Shown here: piece by piece, positions 46,882 to 56,030 of the stretch
Position numbering within the stretch: the first letter of the stretch is position 1
Layout: each line of letters opens with the position of its first letter
Assembly: GCF_025499605.1 (NCBI RefSeq)
Contig: NZ_JAFMVC010000008.1
Span: forward strand, 62,001 to 126,000
DNA length: 64,000 nt
Reading direction: 5' to 3'
From: Carboxylicivirga litoralis
Lineage (GTDB): Bacteria > Bacteroidota > Bacteroidia > Bacteroidales > Marinilabiliaceae
Translations under genes and position numbers: made by a program
The notes under the pieces: model-generated
Database searches by the model: none
The model's input: the letters and a program-made list of their open reading frames with translations, nothing else
What the model was told of the DNA's origin: nothing

Positions 46882-47047
46882 GAGTCCGATGTTCGGAGTC
46901 CGACGTTTGATTACTTTTTAGTTCTAACGCTGGCGCGAATTTGTAATTTGTGCCTGATTGTTTTTATCTTAGCCCCCATCGCCTTTCAGGCACTTCCCCA
47001 AGGGGAAGATGGTGTAAATGATGAACAGAAATTCTCCCCATGGGGAG
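46882..47047. repeat. Short repeats and palindromes between kamE and the thiolase gene
   Basis: A 14-bp tandem duplication (GAGTCCGATGTTCG, 46882-46909, 12 of 14 identical) is followed by CTTCCCC-AA-GGGGAAG (46993-47008) and the perfect palindrome CTCCCCATGGGGAG (47034-47047). Similar C4/G4 words are common in Bacteroidota spacers. Confidence 0.6.
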
Positions 47048-47073
47048 AGGGGCTGTCAGCTAATAGCCAGCAG

Positions 47074-47811
47074 CTATTGACTATTTCGTTCCACCATCTT
47101 CTCAACAATAAACGAGCCTACATTTTCTGGATAGGTGCCGCGGCCAAAACCAACGTCGTAACCCAGTTCAAGTGCTAGTTTGTTGCTAATGCGCGGGCCT
47201 CCTGCACAGACGATTAATTTAGAGCGTAAGCCTTCTGCCTCTAATAGTTCAATGAGGTCGGTCATATTCTGTATATGCACTTCTTTTTGAGTGACTACCT
47301 GCGAGACCAGGATGGCATCGGCCTTTAATTCCACTGCTTTTTTTATCAACTCCTCATTTGGAATTTGTGCACCCAGGTTATGAGCCTCCATCATAGGATA
47401 ACGCTCCAGTCCATAGTGCTGGTCAAAACCTTTCATATTCATGATGGCATCAATACCAACGGTATGAGCATCGGTGCCAGTACATGCACCAACCACCACC
47501 ACTTTACGTTTAATGTGCTCTTTAATGTAGTTGTTTACTTCGTAAAAGTCCATTGACTTCTCCACTGCTTCAACTTCAATCTTGTCATAATCAAGTTGAA
47601 GCTGAGACTTACCGTAAACCACGAAAAATGAGAAGTTCTCAGATAGTGGATTGGAGTGAACTACTTCCACTTCCTGGAAACCTAATTTATGTGCATATTG
47701 CTTCGCAGCTTCGTCAGCTTTGGCCGAGTGTGCCACCGGAAGAGTAAATGATAGCTGCACTGCACCATCATTCATTGTATCACCATAGGGACGTATCATA
47801 TTATCCATCAC
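47074..47811 (-). CDS. kamE: Lysine 5,6-aminomutase beta subunit
   Basis: This is the B12-binding subunit of the enzyme that moves the terminal amino group of beta-lysine from C6 to C5. The cobalamin motif D114-A-H116-T-V-G is present, and K127 (MNMKGF) stands 11 residues after the histidine. This is the same spacing as between His133 and PLP-binding Lys144 of the Clostridium enzyme. The length of 245 aa is slightly shorter at the N-terminus than the clostridial protein. It starts 1 base after kamD ends, so the subunits are translationally coupled. Confidence 0.95.
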   Translation of the reverse strand: MMDNMIRPYGDTMNDGAVQLSFTLPVAHSAKADEAAKQYAHKLGFQEVEVVHSNPLSENFSFFVVYGKSQLQLDYDKIEVEAVEKSMDFYEVNNYIKEHIKRKVVVVGACTGTDAHTVGIDAIMNMKGFDQHYGLERYPMMEAHNLGAQIPNEELIKKAVELKADAILVSQVVTQKEVHIQNMTDLIELLEAEGLRSKLIVCAGGPRISNKLALELGYDVGFGRGTYPENVGSFIVEKMVERNSQ

Positions 47812-47812
47812 T

Positions 47813-49375
47813 TTACTTTTTTAATCCTAGTTCAACTTCCAAATAACTGTAAACAGGGTTGAAGTAATCAGCCGCTTTCTCATAAACGCCATCAAAGCCT
47901 TTGCCGCCATGCTTAGGACGACTTACTTCGGCAAACATTTTTTGCTCAATGGAATCGAACAGACCTTTATCATTGATTTGCTCAAGGAATTCAATGGTTT
48001 CATCGAGTACGTTTTGAGCACGTGTTTGCATAATGCCACCTTTTTTGAATTCGATATCGTTGGCAAAATCTTTGGTGTTATTTAAGATGTAACGGGCATT
48101 TTCAACTGCGAGGAAACGGTCTTGCATAAATGGCGTATGAATAGCCTCGGTAAGCATACCAAGTAGCAGAATGCCCTGGTTGGTTGACTTGGCGATGAAA
48201 TTAAACATCGCATTCATAATGTAACCCTTAAATACGTCGCCGGTCATGTATTTGGTTGGCGGCATGTATTTTAACGGTGCTTCTGGGAAGATTTCGCGTG
48301 CCATCTGTGCTTGTGCCATCTCGTATAAGAAACCATTTTCAATCTCTGGGTTCATTTCAAAGGCATGACCTAGTCCCATTAGTTTGGCAGGCAGACCAGA
48401 ATCATAGGCAAACTGTTCATTAATAAACTGCGAAGCAGTTACGGTATAGGCTTTTTCATAAGCATCAGAAGTAGTCAAATAATTATCTTCGCCTGAATTA
48501 ATAACAATCTCTGCAAAGGCATTGATCATACGTGAAAACTTCTGGTCAACGAATGTTCGATACATGTTAATGTCGCGGAACAGCACACCATACATCGAAT
48601 CATTCAGCATCATATCCAAACGTTCTATGGCCCCCATGGCAGCTATTTCAGGCATACAAAGACCCGAGCAATAATTCACTAAGCGAATGTATTTACCGGT
48701 TTCATTGCCAACTTCGTCCAATGCTTTACGCATAATTTTGAAGTTTTCCTGGGTGGCATAGGTGCCTCCAAAACCTTCGGTTGTAGCGCCGTAGGGAACA
48801 AAATCGAGTAAGCTTTGTCCGGTTGTGCGAATAACAGCAATTATATCAGCCCCCTGACGAGCAGCAGCCTGTGCTTGTTTGACATCTTCGTATATATTAC
48901 CGGTAGCCACGATGAGGTAGAGTAAGGGGGAGTTTTCCTTCTCTTTGTATTCGGTTACTTTAGAGGTGCGATACGCCACATTGCCTTTTACGCGGTGGGA
49001 GAAAGCAGCCACTAATTCATTGGCTTTTTCGATAATAACTTCTTTGTCAGTCAACTCAATGGTTGAAATATCCAGTCCTTTGGCAATTTCTTCGTTTAAT
49101 TGCTCTGTGTTCAGGTTGTTACGAACCATAGCGTTAACGTAGTACAAAGAGGCACCATATTGAATTTTATCACCCAACGCATTGACAATAGCATTGGGAA
49201 CAGGTACGTCATCAGCCGTTACACCATCAGCACCCAGCATGCGTAGCGTAGCTCGCTCAATGGCTACGGTGGTATGCAGCACTATATAATCGTTAACAGG
49301 ACGTGCAATTTCTTTCGACAGTTCACGTGCTCTGTTGATTTTTTGTTTATCGAGATTTAGTTTTGATTCTGTCAT
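47813..49375 (-). CDS. kamD: Lysine 5,6-aminomutase alpha subunit
   Basis: This is the TIM-barrel catalytic subunit that works with KamE on adenosylcobalamin and PLP. The product is about 520 residues from MTESKLNLDK and is similar to known KamD along its length (AMGAIERLDMMLNDSMYGVLFRDINM and KYMTGDVFKGY). An ATG at 49414 would add 13 residues and overlap kamC by 29 bases; the inner start leaves a 10-base gap and begins the family-like region. Only 1 base separates its end from the kamE start. Confidence 0.94.
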   Translation of the reverse strand: MTESKLNLDKQKINRARELSKEIARPVNDYIVLHTTVAIERATLRMLGADGVTADDVPVPNAIVNALGDKIQYGASLYYVNAMVRNNLNTEQLNEEIAKGLDISTIELTDKEVIIEKANELVAAFSHRVKGNVAYRTSKVTEYKEKENSPLLYLIVATGNIYEDVKQAQAAARQGADIIAVIRTTGQSLLDFVPYGATTEGFGGTYATQENFKIMRKALDEVGNETGKYIRLVNYCSGLCMPEIAAMGAIERLDMMLNDSMYGVLFRDINMYRTFVDQKFSRMINAFAEIVINSGEDNYLTTSDAYEKAYTVTASQFINEQFAYDSGLPAKLMGLGHAFEMNPEIENGFLYEMAQAQMAREIFPEAPLKYMPPTKYMTGDVFKGYIMNAMFNFIAKSTNQGILLLGMLTEAIHTPFMQDRFLAVENARYILNNTKDFANDIEFKKGGIMQTRAQNVLDETIEFLEQINDKGLFDSIEQKMFAEVSRPKHGGKGFDGVYEKAADYFNPVYSYLEVELGLKK

Positions 49376-49385
49376 GTTTTTGTCT

Positions 49386-50969
49386 TTAATTTCTTTCCAG
49401 GTAGTTGTTAGCATTCATTAATATCTCTTCATGTAATCCCAGCATTCCCGCGATTGTTAAAGCATCATTGGATTTAGTCTCACCTGTATCTTTCGTTATT
49501 TCGTACTGCATAAAGGTGTTAATCAGGCCTATTTTTTCATTCAGGTCATCCGACTGTTGGTTACAATGTGCAGCATATGCTTCTTTGTTTAAACCTTTCA
49601 TACGGTATTTAACGACGCCTTTGATTTCAGGCAGGTTAATGAAGTGTGTAGAAAAGAAACCAGTTAACAGTTGATTTTTCTGCACGTATCTTAAAACGGC
49701 ATATAAGATGGCTTTGGCTTCTGTTGCATTGGTTGTTTTAGCTAGTTCATCCACAATTATCAATCGTGTATGTGCAGGCTTCAGTGCTTGCGTCAGTTGA
49801 TAGATTTCCTGCCCAAAGGAGCTTAGGCCTTCTACACTGTCATTTATTTCATTTCCTAGTATATGGATGTGATTAAACAATCGGGTGTGAAAGTGTTTTG
49901 CCGGCACATAAAAGCCCATTTGGGTTAGTAGCTGCAGAAAGGCAATTGTTTTAAACAGAACTGTTTTTCCCCCCATGTTAGAGCCGGAGAGTAAAATAGT
50001 ATTGCTTTCAAACCCTACTGTCAAAGGAGTGTAGTCTAATCCTTTTGTTGAATGTTTTTCCCAAAGCGGATAAAAACGACCATTGGAAACTGATAATGTT
50101 TTTGCATTGATAACTGGTTTTACCAACTTCAATGTATTGGCTAATCGAGCTTTGGCCAAATGAATATCTAATAATTTAATGGCTTCTACTGCAGCAGCTA
50201 AGTTCGTTTTTTGCTGATTAACTTTGTTTGAAAGCTCAATCATTACTTGCTTTTCGGCTTTAGTTTCTTCAATGAGCAATTGTTCTTTTTCTACAAGTTT
50301 ATCCAGATAGGGTTTGCCAAATGCAGGTTTTATTTTAACTAACTGTGAGTCGTAGAACTCGTGTATCAATTCATTAACATCCATTTCAACCAGCTGCTTT
50401 TTATTCAGCAAAACAAAATCACGCCCTTTAAAATCAATCTGATACTTTTCTTTTATTATTAAAAGTACATCCTGGCGAATAGTGTTGAGTTGCTGGTTAG
50501 CGGAATTTATTTCATTCCGCAATTGTTTTAGCTTTGGGCTGTAAGCCGATGAAAGGTAAAAAGCTTCTTCTTTTTCGCCGTTAATAACCAATGTCTCCCA
50601 TAAGTCTTGCATTGTGAATGACAGTTGGATCTCCTTTTTGATTTCAGAAGGCAACAACATATCAATCGCTTTAAAGTGAATCAGGAACTTTTTGATGAGC
50701 TGAAGGTCGACGGCATCAAAATCAGATTTATCCAGACTGTTTAATCGGTCTATTCGACTCAGGTGATGCTCCACTTTCAACACCTTATTCTCCTTAGAAT
50801 TGATAAATCCAATTAATCGCTCTGTGATGTTGTGGATTTGACAAATTTCTTCGAAACTGACATAAAACGGCTTACTGTCTTTCTCGGTCGTTCCATACGG
50901 CGTTAGAGGCTTATACTTGCGGTAAAAGCTTAAAAAATCAGTGAATTCTATGACTTTATTAATGCACAT
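49386..50969 (-). CDS. kamC: KamC, MutS-like ATPase of the aminomutase reactivation system
   Basis: The 527-residue product ends in a MutS-type ATPase domain: Walker A LSGSNMGGKTVLFKT, Walker B-like LIIVDELAKTTNATEA, then FFSTHFINLP. The first about 300 residues are helical, with a coiled coil near 245-290. MutS-like KamC and the P-loop protein KamB accompany kamDE in lysine fermenters and are thought to restore inactivated 5,6-aminomutase by exchanging damaged cobalamin, not to act in mismatch repair. The start at 50969 (MCINKVIEFTDF) overlaps kamB by 11 bases; an earlier ATG at 51038 would overlap by 80. Confidence 0.85.
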   Translation of the reverse strand: MCINKVIEFTDFLSFYRKYKPLTPYGTTEKDSKPFYVSFEEICQIHNITERLIGFINSKENKVLKVEHHLSRIDRLNSLDKSDFDAVDLQLIKKFLIHFKAIDMLLPSEIKKEIQLSFTMQDLWETLVINGEKEEAFYLSSAYSPKLKQLRNEINSANQQLNTIRQDVLLIIKEKYQIDFKGRDFVLLNKKQLVEMDVNELIHEFYDSQLVKIKPAFGKPYLDKLVEKEQLLIEETKAEKQVMIELSNKVNQQKTNLAAAVEAIKLLDIHLAKARLANTLKLVKPVINAKTLSVSNGRFYPLWEKHSTKGLDYTPLTVGFESNTILLSGSNMGGKTVLFKTIAFLQLLTQMGFYVPAKHFHTRLFNHIHILGNEINDSVEGLSSFGQEIYQLTQALKPAHTRLIIVDELAKTTNATEAKAILYAVLRYVQKNQLLTGFFSTHFINLPEIKGVVKYRMKGLNKEAYAAHCNQQSDDLNEKIGLINTFMQYEITKDTGETKSNDALTIAGMLGLHEEILMNANNYLERN

Positions 50970-51834
50970 ACGGGTTGTAAATAATTTCAGTGTCAATGTG
51001 TTTGTTACTGATTGAGTGTTCAAAGTCAGCTTGTTCAATGCCTTTCAAAATCACAACAAAGCCTTTCATGTTTAGCTTGTTTTTCACCTTAATTTCAATT
51101 TGTTGTAATAGCTTTTGAAGCTGGTTGAAATTCAGGAAAACAGACGTTAAATCGTTAATTAACAAGGTGCGATTATCTCCGGGAATGTTGTCCAGCTTAG
51201 ATGCTGTTAAAGCACCCTCAATAGTGTAATAGTCAGTGTTGGGCTTAACTGTTTCAAACCTGGTACATTGAGCTAATAATTGCATCTGCTCGACGGTCTT
51301 TTTGAGATTCCGATGGTCGATGTTAGCCAAGTAATAGAAGCCAGAACCGGGAATGCAATTAACAGGCGTGATACGACTGGCAGCACCGTCAATGATAATG
51401 GATTTGTAACCCAATTCATGATTTAAGTAATCGACTACTTCTTTTAGTTGCTCATTGTGCTCGGGTCCCACCAATTCAATATTTCCACTTCTGATGGTTC
51501 TGGCAATCACAATCTGCCCTAACTGTGTGTAAATCGGGAATGCTTTTTCAATCGTAAACAAGCCATTACTTTTCAGAAGCATATTGGTACTTGTAACAAT
51601 CGCATCTCCTTCCAAGGTCATTATCTGCGGTTTCGATTGGCCGTCAATTAAATCGTAATTTTCCCCATCAATTCCAATGGTTGCAAAAGCAGGAGGCTCA
51701 ACTTTTCGAATCTGGTTTAATGCCCAGTTCATAAAAGTTGTTTTACCAGCATTTTTGCGGTTACCCATAACAAAAGTAGTGGTGTTAATAAAACGATATG
51801 TTAATGCTTCAGGAGTCATTGTTTCTAAAGGCAT
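50959..51834 (-). CDS. kamB: KamB, P-loop subunit of the aminomutase reactivation system
   Basis: The 291-residue protein has an N-terminal P-loop (GNRKNAGKTTFMNWAL, near residue 24) and a middle region with YKSIIIDGAASRITP. It matches the KamB proteins encoded next to kamC in lysine-fermentation clusters. It presumably forms an ATP-driven complex with KamC acting on KamDE. It lies between kamA and kamC with a short overlap with the latter. Confidence 0.82.
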   Translation of the reverse strand: MPLETMTPEALTYRFINTTTFVMGNRKNAGKTTFMNWALNQIRKVEPPAFATIGIDGENYDLIDGQSKPQIMTLEGDAIVTSTNMLLKSNGLFTIEKAFPIYTQLGQIVIARTIRSGNIELVGPEHNEQLKEVVDYLNHELGYKSIIIDGAASRITPVNCIPGSGFYYLANIDHRNLKKTVEQMQLLAQCTRFETVKPNTDYYTIEGALTASKLDNIPGDNRTLLINDLTSVFLNFNQLQKLLQQIEIKVKNKLNMKGFVVILKGIEQADFEHSISNKHIDTEIIYNPYVH

Positions 51835-51894
51835 AGACCAGCTTTATATGAAGCTGGCCTATGGCTTAGTTGTATATGGATTGTTTAAGAGACA

Positions 51895-53178
51895 TTATTG
51901 TTTACCATTTCCGTTGGTGCGTGTTTCGCGTCGCATAGCCTGAGGACGGATAGTTCCACCTTCATTCAGCAATTTGGCCACACCATCTTTGGCTACTAAT
52001 GAGTCATCGCTGCAGAATTCACAGTTGTCAATACTGTGACCTTGGTAGTCGGATGGCTGAGTGTAGCTAGTAATCATGCCTTCGTAATTGCGTAATACCA
52101 CACGCTTTTCTGTCTGTGAAATGAGGTAATCGGGCATTACAGGTATTTTACCACCACCACCTGGAGCATCTACAACAAAGGTCGGTACTGCCATACCCGT
52201 CGTATGTCCACGTAGGTTCTCAATTATCTCAATGCCTTTCGAAATGGTAGTTCGGAAGTGAGAAATGCCCTCAGATAAGTCACATTGGTAGATGTAATAC
52301 GGCTTCACGCGGATGCGTAATAAATCATGCATCAGTGCTTTCATAATATTTGAGCAGTCATTAACACCTTTCAGTAGCACAGATTGGTTACCCATTTGAA
52401 CACCCGCGTTAGCCAGTTTCTCACAAGCCTGGCGTGCTTCTTCGGTTATTTCCTTAGGGTGGTTAAAGTGGGTGTTTACATAAACCGGATGGTGCTTTTT
52501 AATGATGTTACACAAGTCATCCGTAATGCGTTGTGGCAATACGACAGGCATGCGGCTACCAATACGGATTATTTCAATATGCTCAATCTTACGAAGTTCA
52601 GTTAAGATGTAATCAATTCGACTATCACTCAAAATTAGTGGGTCACCACCAGAAATTACCACATCGCGAATTTCAGGTGTCCTGGCAATGTATTCAAAGG
52701 CCTTTTCTAAATGACCTTTAGCCATGTCTTCATCGGTTTCGCCAACAATACGACGACGCGTACAGTGACGGCAGTACATCGAGCACTCGTGCGTTACCAA
52801 TAAAAGGGCTCTATCGGGATAACGATGCGTTAATCCGGGAACCGGAGAATCGACATCTTCGTGCAAGGGGTCGCTTAGGTCAGACTCTGCGATATGTAAT
52901 TCGTTTAATACGGGTACTGCCATTTTACGAACAGGACAGTTTACATTCTCCTTGCTCATCAAAGCAGCATAATAAGGTGTTATGGCCATCTTAAACTTCT
53001 TGAGCGTCTTGGCCAAATGCTCCTGTTCTTCTTCGCTTAAGGGTAAGACTTTTTCAAGGCTGGGTATGTCACGAATGGCATTACGCATTTGCCATTTCCA
53101 GTTGTTCCAATCCTCCTCACTCACATCCTTAAATAGCGGGATGCTTTTATAGTCAACGTTTGAAAATTGTCGTTTCAT
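51895..53178 (-). CDS. kamA: Lysine 2,3-aminomutase
   Basis: This radical SAM/PLP enzyme converts L-lysine to L-beta-lysine, the entry step of the pathway. The Fe-S motif is C132-SMY-C136-RH-C139, the PLP lysine lies in the APGGGGKIPV motif, and the C-terminal zinc cysteines lie in IDNCEFC. The length of 427 aa is normal. It is followed by kamB after 60 bases. Confidence 0.96.
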   Translation of the reverse strand: MKRQFSNVDYKSIPLFKDVSEEDWNNWKWQMRNAIRDIPSLEKVLPLSEEEQEHLAKTLKKFKMAITPYYAALMSKENVNCPVRKMAVPVLNELHIAESDLSDPLHEDVDSPVPGLTHRYPDRALLLVTHECSMYCRHCTRRRIVGETDEDMAKGHLEKAFEYIARTPEIRDVVISGGDPLILSDSRIDYILTELRKIEHIEIIRIGSRMPVVLPQRITDDLCNIIKKHHPVYVNTHFNHPKEITEEARQACEKLANAGVQMGNQSVLLKGVNDCSNIMKALMHDLLRIRVKPYYIYQCDLSEGISHFRTTISKGIEIIENLRGHTTGMAVPTFVVDAPGGGGKIPVMPDYLISQTEKRVVLRNYEGMITSYTQPSDYQGHSIDNCEFCSDDSLVAKDGVAKLLNEGGTIRPQAMRRETRTNGNGKQ

Positions 53179-53245
53179 TTATGTAGATTTTATTTTTTTT
53201 TTGTGATTGATGCGTAGTGCACAGTGCACCGATTACAGCGCACTA

Positions 53246-54289
53246 TTACGTATACAACTCCTCGTATAATTGTCTAATCTTCTCGTTTTTTCTTAAGATA
53301 TCAATGGCCATATCAGCATGTCCGATAGCATAACCATTACCAATCAACATATCCACATCTTTGCCAACGCCTTCAGCGCCTAAAGCTGCCTTTGTGAAAG
53401 ATGTAGCCATACTGAAGAAATATACTGTACCACGGTCTTTACACATTAGTATGGTCCCCATTTCAGTATTAGGAATGTTGACGTTGTTAATAACAACATC
53501 GGCCATTTCACTTTTTGTTAATTCATTGATAGTATCGTAGCACTGAAGTGCATCTGTAGCATTCAGTTTAATAGCGTGGTGGCAGACTCCTACCTGCTTT
53601 AAGCGCTCAATGTTTTCATCGCTGTAATCTGCGCCTACTACCATTCCGTTTTCACCTACCATCTCTTTGGCAACAGCGCAGCAAAGAATACCTGATTTAC
53701 CACCAGCTCCTAGAACAACAACAGTATCACCTTTTTTCACTAACCGCTCCGTTTGGGCAGGTGCACCGCATACGTCAAGTACTGCGAGTGACAGTGTTTC
53801 TGATAAATCAGTGGGAAGTTTAGCATAGATGCCGCTTTCGAATAAGATGGCTTTACCCTTTATCTTCACCTGGTCAATTTCAGGTTTGATATCGATGATC
53901 TCTTCAATATGAAGTGGTGTTAATGAAAGTGAAACCAATGTTGCAATGCGGTCACCCTCATCAAGATTTATTTTGCCTTTCAGTGCATCACCAATCTTTT
54001 CAATAGAACCAATTAACATACCGCCTGAACCTGTCACCGGGTTTTTCATTTTTCCTTGTTTGCCAACAATATCAAGAATGATGTTCTTGATTTCATTCGT
54101 ATCACCATTGGCTTGCTCCTTTATTTGTGTAAAACTGGCTGAGTCAATGTTTAGAACATCTACATCGATTAAAATCTCGTTGTCGAATACTTGGCCCATA
54201 TTATTGTCAACCTTTGTAGCTGGTTGTGGCAAAACACCTTGTGGTTCAATCACCCGATGTGTTCCGTATTTATTCCCTGTTAAGTTCAT
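53246..54289 (-). CDS. kdd: L-erythro-3,5-diaminohexanoate dehydrogenase
   Basis: This enzyme oxidises 3,5-diaminohexanoate to 3-keto-5-aminohexanoate with NAD(P). The 347-residue product opens with the family signature GNKYGTHRVIEPQGVLPQPA and has a Rossmann loop VVVLGAGGKSGILC. It lies directly downstream of kce, as in other lysine fermenters, with a 60-base gap. Confidence 0.93.
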   Translation of the reverse strand: MNLTGNKYGTHRVIEPQGVLPQPATKVDNNMGQVFDNEILIDVDVLNIDSASFTQIKEQANGDTNEIKNIILDIVGKQGKMKNPVTGSGGMLIGSIEKIGDALKGKINLDEGDRIATLVSLSLTPLHIEEIIDIKPEIDQVKIKGKAILFESGIYAKLPTDLSETLSLAVLDVCGAPAQTERLVKKGDTVVVLGAGGKSGILCCAVAKEMVGENGMVVGADYSDENIERLKQVGVCHHAIKLNATDALQCYDTINELTKSEMADVVINNVNIPNTEMGTILMCKDRGTVYFFSMATSFTKAALGAEGVGKDVDMLIGNGYAIGHADMAIDILRKNEKIRQLYEELYT

Positions 54290-54349
54290 GTTTTATCTAT
54301 CCTTACAAATGCTATCAGCCAATGACTACCAGCTGATAGCTTTGTTGTA

Positions 54350-55180
54350 TTACTTAATTCCCTTCAATTGTAATATTTCTCTTACATCAGCAGGTGTAGC
54401 AATTTCATAACCTGCGTCGCGTGACAACTTAGCTGTGCGCTCTACCAGTTGTGCATTACTGTCGGCCAATACACCTTTTTCGTAGTAAACATTGTCTTCA
54501 AATCCTACGCGGATAAAACCATTACCAATGGCATAGGCTCCATAGTGAGCAGGTAAACAGGCACGACCAACACCCATCACAGTCCAATGTGCACCTTCAG
54601 GAATACGGCTAACCAATAAGTTCAATAATTCAATGTCATAGGGGATAGCTGCAGGTACATTCATCACAAAACCATAGTGATAAGGAGGTTTTAGTAATCC
54701 TTCTTTAATTAATATGTCGGCAGCTGCTACATGTGAAATATCAAAACATTCTAAGGTAGGACGTACATTGTGCTTAATCATTTCCTTGGCAAAACGACGC
54801 ATTGTTGGTAAGGTGTTGACGATGTACTCATCGCCAAAGTTGACTGTTCCACAGTCTAAAGAAGCCATCTCTGGTTGAATCTCTTCAATGACTGCTACAC
54901 GTTCGTCATCAGTCATACCAACAGCTCCTCCAGTTGTAATTTCAATGACGATATCGCAACGTTCGCGGATTAAGCGAATCGCTTCTTTGAATACTTCAGG
55001 ATCTTGAGTCGGACCTCCATTTTCGTCGCGAACGTGTAAATGAACGATCGATGCACCAGCTTTGTAGGCGTCGTATGTTGCATCGGCTATTTCAAGAGGC
55101 GTTAATGGTAAATTAGGGTTGTGCTCGCGTGTGGTTTCGGCTCCACAAACTGCACATGTTATTATCATTTTTTTCATCAC
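54350..55180 (-). CDS. kce: 3-keto-5-aminohexanoate cleavage enzyme
   Basis: This zinc enzyme (BKACE family) uses acetyl-CoA to split 3-keto-5-aminohexanoate into 3-aminobutyryl-CoA and acetoacetate. The zinc-binding HLHVRDENG motif has its histidines at 47 and 49, or at 46 and 48 if translation begins at the second ATG. That is the numbering known for the characterised enzyme. VNVPAAIPYD and GVGRACLPAHYG are further family motifs. The length of 276 aa is normal. Confidence 0.94.
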   Translation of the reverse strand: MMKKMIITCAVCGAETTREHNPNLPLTPLEIADATYDAYKAGASIVHLHVRDENGGPTQDPEVFKEAIRLIRERCDIVIEITTGGAVGMTDDERVAVIEEIQPEMASLDCGTVNFGDEYIVNTLPTMRRFAKEMIKHNVRPTLECFDISHVAAADILIKEGLLKPPYHYGFVMNVPAAIPYDIELLNLLVSRIPEGAHWTVMGVGRACLPAHYGAYAIGNGFIRVGFEDNVYYEKGVLADSNAQLVERTAKLSRDAGYEIATPADVREILQLKGIK

Positions 55181-55237
55181 TGTCGATTTTTTAGTTGTTG
55201 ATTGTAGTTAAGGTTTAATTGTTGAAGAAGGGAGTGT

Positions 55238-56011
55238 CTATCTTCCGATAATTACGCCTGCCGGGTCAACTTTCTCGCGTAGAATTCTTAATTCTTCAGC
55301 ACTTGGCTCAACCGTTGTTTCGTAATTGTCAGGGATGATGATGTCAAATTCGGCATTCGCTTTTACATCATCAATGGTTTTACCCGGGTGAAGCGACAGT
55401 AGAATCATTGCTTTCGATTCGGGATGATAGCCATATACGCCAATATCGGTAATCACCTTGTAAGGTCCTGTGTTAGCAGGTAATCCAGCGTCAACACGTG
55501 ACGTACCTCCTTCTAAGAAACCCGGCGTGGTGATGAAATCGACTTTGTTTGCGAAGCGTTTGGGGTTTTGAGGAGTAACCACCATGGTTCTCCAGCAAAG
55601 TGAAGCGAGGTCATTGGCGCCACCACTGCCCGGGAATCGGGTTTTGGGTTTATCGTAATTATCTCCAATCAATGTGGAGTTAAGGTTTCCATATTTATCA
55701 ATTTGCGCCCCACCTAAAAAGCAATAGTCAACCACACCAGCCTGACAAAGTTCCATAATTTCGGCCATTGAGGTTGCTTTAAGTCCTTTATATGTTGTGC
55801 GTGAGTCGCCAACCGAAATTGGCATGGTTGGTAGAAGCGGAGCAATACCTCCGGCTTCAAACATTATGGTCAGGTTGGGCGAATCAGTCATTTGAGCCAG
55901 CATAGCCGCTGCTACCGGAACACCTGTACCTACCACTACCATTGCGCCATCTTCCAGGTTACGGGCTGCAATCGTTATCATTAATTCCATTGGATTATAT
56001 GTAGTTTCCAT
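55238..56011 (-). CDS. CoA-transferase beta subunit (glutaconate CoA-transferase type)
   Basis: The 257-residue family I CoA-transferase subunit has a candidate catalytic glutamate at E52 (IMFEAGGIAPLLP), followed by ISVGDSRTTYKG and the FLGGAQIDKYGNLNSTLIG segment. It resembles glutaconate CoA-transferase B more than AtoA. In this operon it should activate the acetoacetate released by Kce by exchange with acyl-CoA. The exact acyl donor cannot be read from sequence. Confidence 0.8.
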   Translation of the reverse strand: METTYNPMELMITIAARNLEDGAMVVVGTGVPVAAAMLAQMTDSPNLTIMFEAGGIAPLLPTMPISVGDSRTTYKGLKATSMAEIMELCQAGVVDYCFLGGAQIDKYGNLNSTLIGDNYDKPKTRFPGSGGANDLASLCWRTMVVTPQNPKRFANKVDFITTPGFLEGGTSRVDAGLPANTGPYKVITDIGVYGYHPESKAMILLSLHPGKTIDDVKANAEFDIIIPDNYETTVEPSAEELRILREKVDPAGVIIGR

Positions 56012-56030
56012 TTAATCGGCTTTTTAAAGA

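Noticed and set aside
49386-50969. MutS-like ATPase as a DNA mismatch repair gene
   Set aside because: It lacks the mismatch-recognition domain and lies inside the aminomutase operon beside kamB and kamD.
53946-54410. 154-codon open frame on the plus strand opposite kdd
   Set aside because: It lies antisense to a certain gene; its length follows from the codon pattern of kdd, and the product resembles nothing.
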